This document shows positions 60,118 through 64,000 of a DNA stretch of 64,000 nucleotides, one piece after another; within the stretch, counting starts at the first letter, position 1; every line of letters begins with the position of its first letter. Made by a program: the position numbers and the translations under genes. Below the pieces are notes generated by a model that saw only the letters and a list, made by a program, of their open reading frames with translations, made no database searches and was not told where the DNA came from. This DNA is from Streptomyces venezuelae (GTDB lineage: Bacteria > Actinomycetota > Actinomycetes > Streptomycetales > Streptomycetaceae). The DNA lies in assembly GCF_008642375.1 (NCBI RefSeq), contig NZ_CP029194.1, positions 3,720,001-3,784,000 on the forward strand, written 5' to 3'.

Positions 60118-61808
60118 AACAGAACCTCCGGGATGTCCAGGTGCCGGGAGCGGAGCCATTCGCCGAGGGCCTTGGCCTGGGGGTCGAAGCGGGCCTGGGA
60201 GGCGACGCCCTCGCCGAGGATCCCGGCGACGGTGAAGTTGAGGGCCCGCAGGTGCGGGAGGACGTGCCGGACGACCGGCAGGCCTGCGGTCTCCGGGAGG
60301 AGCGCGCGGAAGGTCTCGACGGTGAGCGCGTGCGCGAGCCAGCGCCACTCCTCGTCCGTGCGGACCCAGAGGCCGACGTTCGCGTCGCCGCCCTTGTCGC
60401 CGCTGCGGGCCCCGGCGATCCGGCCGAGGGGGGCCCGTCGGGTGGAGTCGTACGCGAGGGGCGGCGGAAGGGGCGGGTCGGGTACGGGGGCGAGATCGAG
60501 GGTCCGCACCGGTGCGGGGATCTCCTGGCGGGTGCCGTCCGGGAGGACCGCCGTGTGCGGGACGTCGGCGGCGGGGACGTACTCGGTGGTGAAGACCCCG
60601 TAGGGAGCGCCCCTGCCGGGCGGGGCGGTGACGTGGAAGCCGGGGTAGCTCGCGAGGGCCAGTTCGATCGCGGCGCCGGTCAGCGCGCGGCCGACGGCCT
60701 CGGGGCCGGGGTCGCGGACGACGAGCCGGAGCAGCGCGCTCGCGGTCTCCTCGGTGGCGGCGTCCGCGCGGTCGGTGCGGACCAGCTCCCAACGGACCTC
60801 CGCGGGGCGGGAGCCGGAGCCGGCCAGGGCGTCCTCGATCTGCTCGCGGACGAGCAGGGCCTTGGCCTCGGTGTCGAGGCCGGTGAGGACGAACACGACC
60901 TCGTTGCGGAAGCCGCCGAGGCGGTTGAGGCCGGCCTTGAGGGTGGGGGGCGGGGCCTCGCCCGTCACGCCGTGGATCCTGACCCGGTCCGGGCCCTCCT
61001 GGGCGAGCCGCACGGTGTCGAGCCGGGCCGTCACGTCGGGGCCGGGGTAGCGGGCGCCGGCCGTCTCGTACAGCAGCTGGGCCGTGACCGTACCGACGTC
61101 GACGAGGCCGCCCGTCCCCGCGTGCTTGGTGATGACCGCGCTGCCGTCCGCGTGGAGTTCGGCGACCGGGAAGCCGGGGCGGCGGAACAGGGCCGGGTCG
61201 TGGGCGGCGAAGAAGGCGTAGTTCCCGCCGGTGGCCTGGGTGCCGCATTCCAGGACGTGCCCGGCGACGACCGCGCCGGCCAGCCTGTCGTACTCCTCCG
61301 GGCCCCAGCCGAAGTGCCACTGCGCGGGCCCGGTGACGAGGGCGGCGTCGGTGACCCGGCCGGTGACGACGACGTCGGCCCCGGCGGCGAGACAGGCGGC
61401 GATGCCGGCCCCGCCGAGGTAGGCGTGGGACGTCAGCACCCCGTCCCGGGGCGGCAGCCGGTCGCCCTCGACATGGGCGATCCGGGTCGGCAGGCCCAGC
61501 TTCACGGCGAGTCCGCGCAGGGCCTCGGCGAGGCCGGCGGGATTCAGGCCGCCCGCGTTGGCGACGATGCGGACCCCGCGCTCGTGGGCGAGGCCGAGGC
61601 CCTCCTCCATCTGGCGCAGGAAGGTCTTCGCGTAACCGGCGCCCGGGTCCTTGAGCTGGTCGCGGCCGAGGATGAGCATGGTCAGCTCGGCGAGGTAGTC
61701 GCCGGTGAGGACGTCGAGCTCACCGCCCGTGAGCATCTCGCGGACGGCGTCGAAGCGGTCGCCGTAGAAGCCGGAGGCGTTGCCGATACGGAGGACGGGG
61801 CGGGCCAC
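60114..61808 (-). CDS. AtuA-like acyclic terpene utilisation protein (DUF1446)
   Basis: 564 residues. The DUF1446 core is complete: RIGNASGFYGDRFDAVREML, GDYLAELTMLILGR, VANAGGLNPAGLAEALRGLA, VVVTGRVTDAALVTGP and GARSGDKGGDANVGLWV. In Pseudomonas, atuA is in the citronellol/geraniol cluster with geranyl-CoA carboxylase; the biochemical role is unclear. A C-terminal AtuA/AtuC-linked domain of 90 residues is fused here. GTG 61808 overlaps the preceding TAG by one base. Confidence 0.9.
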   Translation of the reverse strand: MARPVLRIGNASGFYGDRFDAVREMLTGGELDVLTGDYLAELTMLILGRDQLKDPGAGYAKTFLRQMEEGLGLAHERGVRIVANAGGLNPAGLAEALRGLAVKLGLPTRIAHVEGDRLPPRDGVLTSHAYLGGAGIAACLAAGADVVVTGRVTDAALVTGPAQWHFGWGPEEYDRLAGAVVAGHVLECGTQATGGNYAFFAAHDPALFRRPGFPVAELHADGSAVITKHAGTGGLVDVGTVTAQLLYETAGARYPGPDVTARLDTVRLAQEGPDRVRIHGVTGEAPPPTLKAGLNRLGGFRNEVVFVLTGLDTEAKALLVREQIEDALAGSGSRPAEVRWELVRTDRADAATEETASALLRLVVRDPGPEAVGRALTGAAIELALASYPGFHVTAPPGRGAPYGVFTTEYVPAADVPHTAVLPDGTRQEIPAPVRTLDLAPVPDPPLPPPLAYDSTRRAPLGRIAGARSGDKGGDANVGLWVRTDEEWRWLAHALTVETFRALLPETAGLPVVRHVLPHLRALNFTVAGILGEGVASQARFDPQAKALGEWLRSRHLDIPEVLL

Positions 61809-62596
61809 TAGGCCCCCTCGGGTGCGCGGCCCGGGCCCGCAGGGCCCGCGAAGGCCTGGGCGATGGTGAGCCAGCGCTCGGCGTCGGGGCCGTGCGCGAC
61901 GAGCGCGGTGTCGTCGCGGTGGACGCGCTGGGTGACGAGCAGGCAGAAGTCGAGGGCGGGGCCTGTGACGGTCTGGGCCGCGCCCTCGGGGCCGTACGCC
62001 CACGTCTCCCCGTCGACGCCGACGAGTTCGACCCGGAAGGGCTCGGCGGGCGCCGGGACGCCCCGGACGAGGTAGGCGTAGTCACGGGCGCGGACGCCGA
62101 TCCAGGCGACGTGCCGGATCCGGGCCGTGGGGACGCGGACCACCCCGAGGGCGTCGGCGACGTCCTGGCCGTGCGCCCAGGTCTCCATGAGCCGGGCGGT
62201 GGCCATGGCCGGGGCGCTCATCGGCGGCCCGTACCAGGGGAAGCGCGCGCCGGGCGGGACCGCGCGCAGGGCCTCCTGGAGCCGCTCGCGGCCCGCACGC
62301 CAGCCGGCGAGCAGTTCGGCGGGCGGCAGCTTCGCGCCCTCCTCCGCGCCCTCGTCGACGAAGCGGTCGGGGGCGGCGAGGGCCTTCGTGGTCTCGGCGG
62401 CGAAGGCCTCGGGGTCGGTGGCGGCGAGGAGGGCCGCCCGGTCGGTCCAGGCGAGGTGGGCGATCTGATGGGCGACGGTCCAGCCGGGCGCGGGGGTCGG
62501 CGCACCCCACTGCTCCTCGCCCAGCTCTCCGACCAGCAGGTCGAGTTCTTCGCTCTCCTCGCGCAGATCGTCGAGGACGACGGCGGGATCGGACAC
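61808..62596 (-). CDS. TIGR03084-type metal-binding (MDMPI/DinB-like) protein
   Basis: 262 residues, four-helix DinB-like fold: LDDLREESEELDLLVGELGE, GWTVAHQIAHLAWTDRAALL (metal His), TARLMETWAHGQDVADALG (second metal His). The family is found upstream of AtuA in Actinobacteria and resembles mycothiol-dependent isomerases. It may be a thiol- or metal-dependent step of the pathway (inference). GTG 62596 follows GAGGGGAGC. First gene of the operon; the operator lies 71 bases upstream. Confidence 0.85.
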   Translation of the reverse strand: MSDPAVVLDDLREESEELDLLVGELGEEQWGAPTPAPGWTVAHQIAHLAWTDRAALLAATDPEAFAAETTKALAAPDRFVDEGAEEGAKLPPAELLAGWRAGRERLQEALRAVPPGARFPWYGPPMSAPAMATARLMETWAHGQDVADALGVVRVPTARIRHVAWIGVRARDYAYLVRGVPAPAEPFRVELVGVDGETWAYGPEGAAQTVTGPALDFCLLVTQRVHRDDTALVAHGPDAERWLTIAQAFAGPAGPGRAPEGA

Positions 62597-62666
62597 GGTG
62601 CGCTCCCCTCGGGACACGGCGACGGCACGACGGCGTGCCCCGGAGCATGGCAGCGAACCAGAAAAC

Positions 62667-62689
62667 AATCAAGCATGCTTGCTTTGATT
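62667..62689. promoter_or_regulatory. Operator before the AtuA/carboxylase operon
   Basis: AATCAAGCA facing TGCTTTGATT, an inverted repeat with a one-base offset, and an internal AAGCATGCTT palindrome. The left arm AAAACAATCAAGCATGC (62662-62678) is identical to the ligase operator at 52172-52188. Confidence 0.75.
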
Positions 62690-62830
62690 GATGCCGGGAG
62701 GTGCCGGGAGGTGCCGGCGACATCCAGGGACGGGCGCGAGTGCGCGCACATGCACGCACCGACCACTGCCGAACTCGACCCCCTTCTGCAACACTTGACC
62801 GGTACCGCTTCGCACCACCACGGGGGTCCC

Positions 62831-63145
62831 ATGAGCATGGACATCGAACTCGCTGACCTGCTGGCCTCGTTGCGGTCCGAGATCGGCCGCGCCCGGCTGG
62901 AAGCGGCGAACGAGGACGTGAAGTTCCGTATCGACTCCATCGATCTGGAGCTCCAGGTCTCCGTGGAGAAGTCCGCCGAGGCGAACGCCGGCATGAAGTT
63001 CTGGGTCGTCTCGCTCGGCGGCAAGGCCGGCGCGAAGAGCGGCCAGACGCACACGGTCCGGATGACGCTCACCGCGGAGGACGCCGCGACCGGCCAGAAG
63101 GTCCGCACCGGCGACGACGTGTCCGACCTCCTCGGCGCCGGCTGA
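62831..63145 (+). CDS. Trypco2 (trypsin-coupled) domain protein
   Basis: 104 residues, all one trypco2-type domain: ELADLLASLRSEIGRARLEA, VKFRIDSIDLELQVSVEKSA, GMKFWVVSLGGKAGAKSGQT, HTVRMTLTAED. The family is encoded next to trypsin-like proteases in predicted actinobacterial conflict systems. Its start is ATG 62831 or 62837. Seven bases separate it from the protease gene, so they are co-transcribed. A role as adaptor or inhibitor of the protease is inference. Confidence 0.85.
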   Translation: MSMDIELADLLASLRSEIGRARLEAANEDVKFRIDSIDLELQVSVEKSAEANAGMKFWVVSLGGKAGAKSGQTHTVRMTLTAEDAATGQKVRTGDDVSDLLGAG

Positions 63146-63152
63146 GCGGCCC

Positions 63153-64000
63153 GTGACAGTGCCCGACACGGCCCGGGTGGCCGAGGTCGTCGTCACGGGG
63201 AACGGCAAGGCCGAGTACGGCTCCGGCTACCGCATCGCACACCGGCTCGTCCTCACCGTGGACCACCTCTTCGGTCCGGACCCGGACCCCGGCACGTGCA
63301 CCGTCCGCCTCGGCGGCGGGGACACCGCACTGTCCGCGACACCCGTGTGGCGCGGCCGGAACGGCCGGGACCTGGCGCTGTTACGCCTCGACGACACCCC
63401 CACGGACACCGTGCAGCCGGTGTCCTTCGGCGTCCTCCCGGAGGGCGCGGGCAGCGTGCCCTTCATCGGGATCGGCTTCCCCGCCTTCGCGACCCGCCCC
63501 GAGGAGCCCGGCGTCACCGGCCTGCGCCGGCGGGACAGCCGCCAGGCCGAGGGGGTCGTCCTGCTGGGCTCCAACCTGAAATCGAGGCTGCTCGACCTCC
63601 AGTACACGACCACCGCGCCCCGCCCGCCCGGCGGCGGCGACGGCGACCCGTGGCGGGGCATGTCGGGCGCCGCGTTCCTCACCCCCACCGGCGGACTCCT
63701 CATCGGGGTCCAGGCGCACCGGCTGCCCGCCGCCGGAATCGCCGGCGCCGAGGCCGAACCGATCGCCGACGCCCTCGACGACCCGGACCTGTGCCGCCAG
63801 CTCGCCCTCGGCGGCGTACGGTACGAGCCCAGGCCCGTCCCCCTCGACGACGAACCGCCCGAGCCGGAGCCGCTGCTGCGCGCGGTCATCCCGCAGCACG
63901 AACTCGTCAGCGGCTTCGGTGACTTCAAGAGGAACCTCACCTCCGAGCAGCTCTCCTTCGTCTCCCCCGGCACCGACCACCCGGCCGAACCCGCCAACCT
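63153..64000 (+). CDS. Trypsin-like protease of a trypco2 pair, 5' part, with TTA codon
   Basis: The frame runs open from GTG 63153 (or GTG 63159) to the window edge. A chymotrypsin-like domain shows His38 (HRLVLTVDHLF), Asp73 (GRDLALLRLD) and Ser171 in DPWRGMSGAAFLTPTGGLLI, an intact triad with GMSGA in place of GDSGG. It has no signal peptide, so the protease should be cytoplasmic. Beyond residue 240 an acidic linker leads into a second domain (LLRAVIPQHELVSGFGDFKR) cut by the window. Codon 77 (63381-63383) is TTA. The C-terminal effector or NTPase part cannot be seen. Confidence 0.8.
   Translation, partial: MTVPDTARVAEVVVTGNGKAEYGSGYRIAHRLVLTVDHLFGPDPDPGTCTVRLGGGDTALSATPVWRGRNGRDLALLRLDDTPTDTVQPVSFGVLPEGAGSVPFIGIGFPAFATRPEEPGVTGLRRRDSRQAEGVVLLGSNLKSRLLDLQYTTTAPRPPGGGDGDPWRGMSGAAFLTPTGGLLIGVQAHRLPAAGIAGAEAEPIADALDDPDLCRQLALGGVRYEPRPVPLDDEPPEPEPLLRAVIPQHELVSGFGDFKRNLTSEQLSFVSPGTDHPAEPAN

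Overview
The window is high-GC DNA with strong third-position G/C bias, GTG and TTG starts, dense leftward and rightward operons, a DtxR-type regulator with exact DtxR ligand spacing, WhiJ-like XRE/DUF397 genes, a putative DasR site and rare TTA leucine codons. All of this points to a Streptomyces chromosome. The gene order around dmdR1, pdxH and citrate synthase resembles what I remember of the S. coelicolor SCO4380-SCO4410 region; this is recollection, not a search result.

Region by region. 0-9.3 kb holds a catabolic cluster (MFS transporter start, alcohol dehydrogenase, SDR, cyclase-family hydrolase, paired acyl-CoA dehydrogenases, amidohydrolase, acyl-CoA ligase). Both of its divergent promoters carry the same palindrome, TCTGACGG-N-CCGTCAGA. 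It is interrupted by a small ATP-binding anti-sigma-type kinase gene. 9.3-20.5 kb carries a secreted nuclease with FG-GAP repeats, a STAS/sigma/zinc-finger anti-sigma module, purU, a substrate-binding lipoprotein, a proline-rich membrane protein, and an XRE-TPR regulator whose promoter has three TGATCAC boxes. 20.5-35 kb is a mix of an ABC exporter, secreted hydrolases, a WhiJ-type XRE/DUF397 pair and a group of peptidoglycan-binding proteins, one joining a cytoplasmic HTH to an extracellular lysozyme-like domain. 35-47 kb is more conserved: dmdR1 and a divergent SIS sugar isomerase sharing a DasR-like site, a two-component system next to a MacB-like efflux operon, a PAS protein, pdxH, citrate synthase, and a 2OG-Fe(II) oxygenase preceded by a 24-codon leader peptide. 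48-62.7 kb holds a secreted metalloprotease and an acyl-CoA catabolic locus of AtuA/geranyl-CoA-carboxylase type in two operons with matching operators, split by three unrelated genes. The window ends in a trypco2-trypsin-like protease pair whose protease has a TTA codon.

The least explained element lies at 44328-44569. A good promoter is followed by a Shine-Dalgarno tract complementary to 15 nt of the 16S rRNA 3' end, a 12-codon ORF, a nested long hairpin and a perfect three-way-junction fold, with an alternative pairing that would link the ORF to the distal stem. No plus-strand gene follows for 900 bases. I see no rRNA, tRNA, CRISPR array, insertion sequence or prophage.
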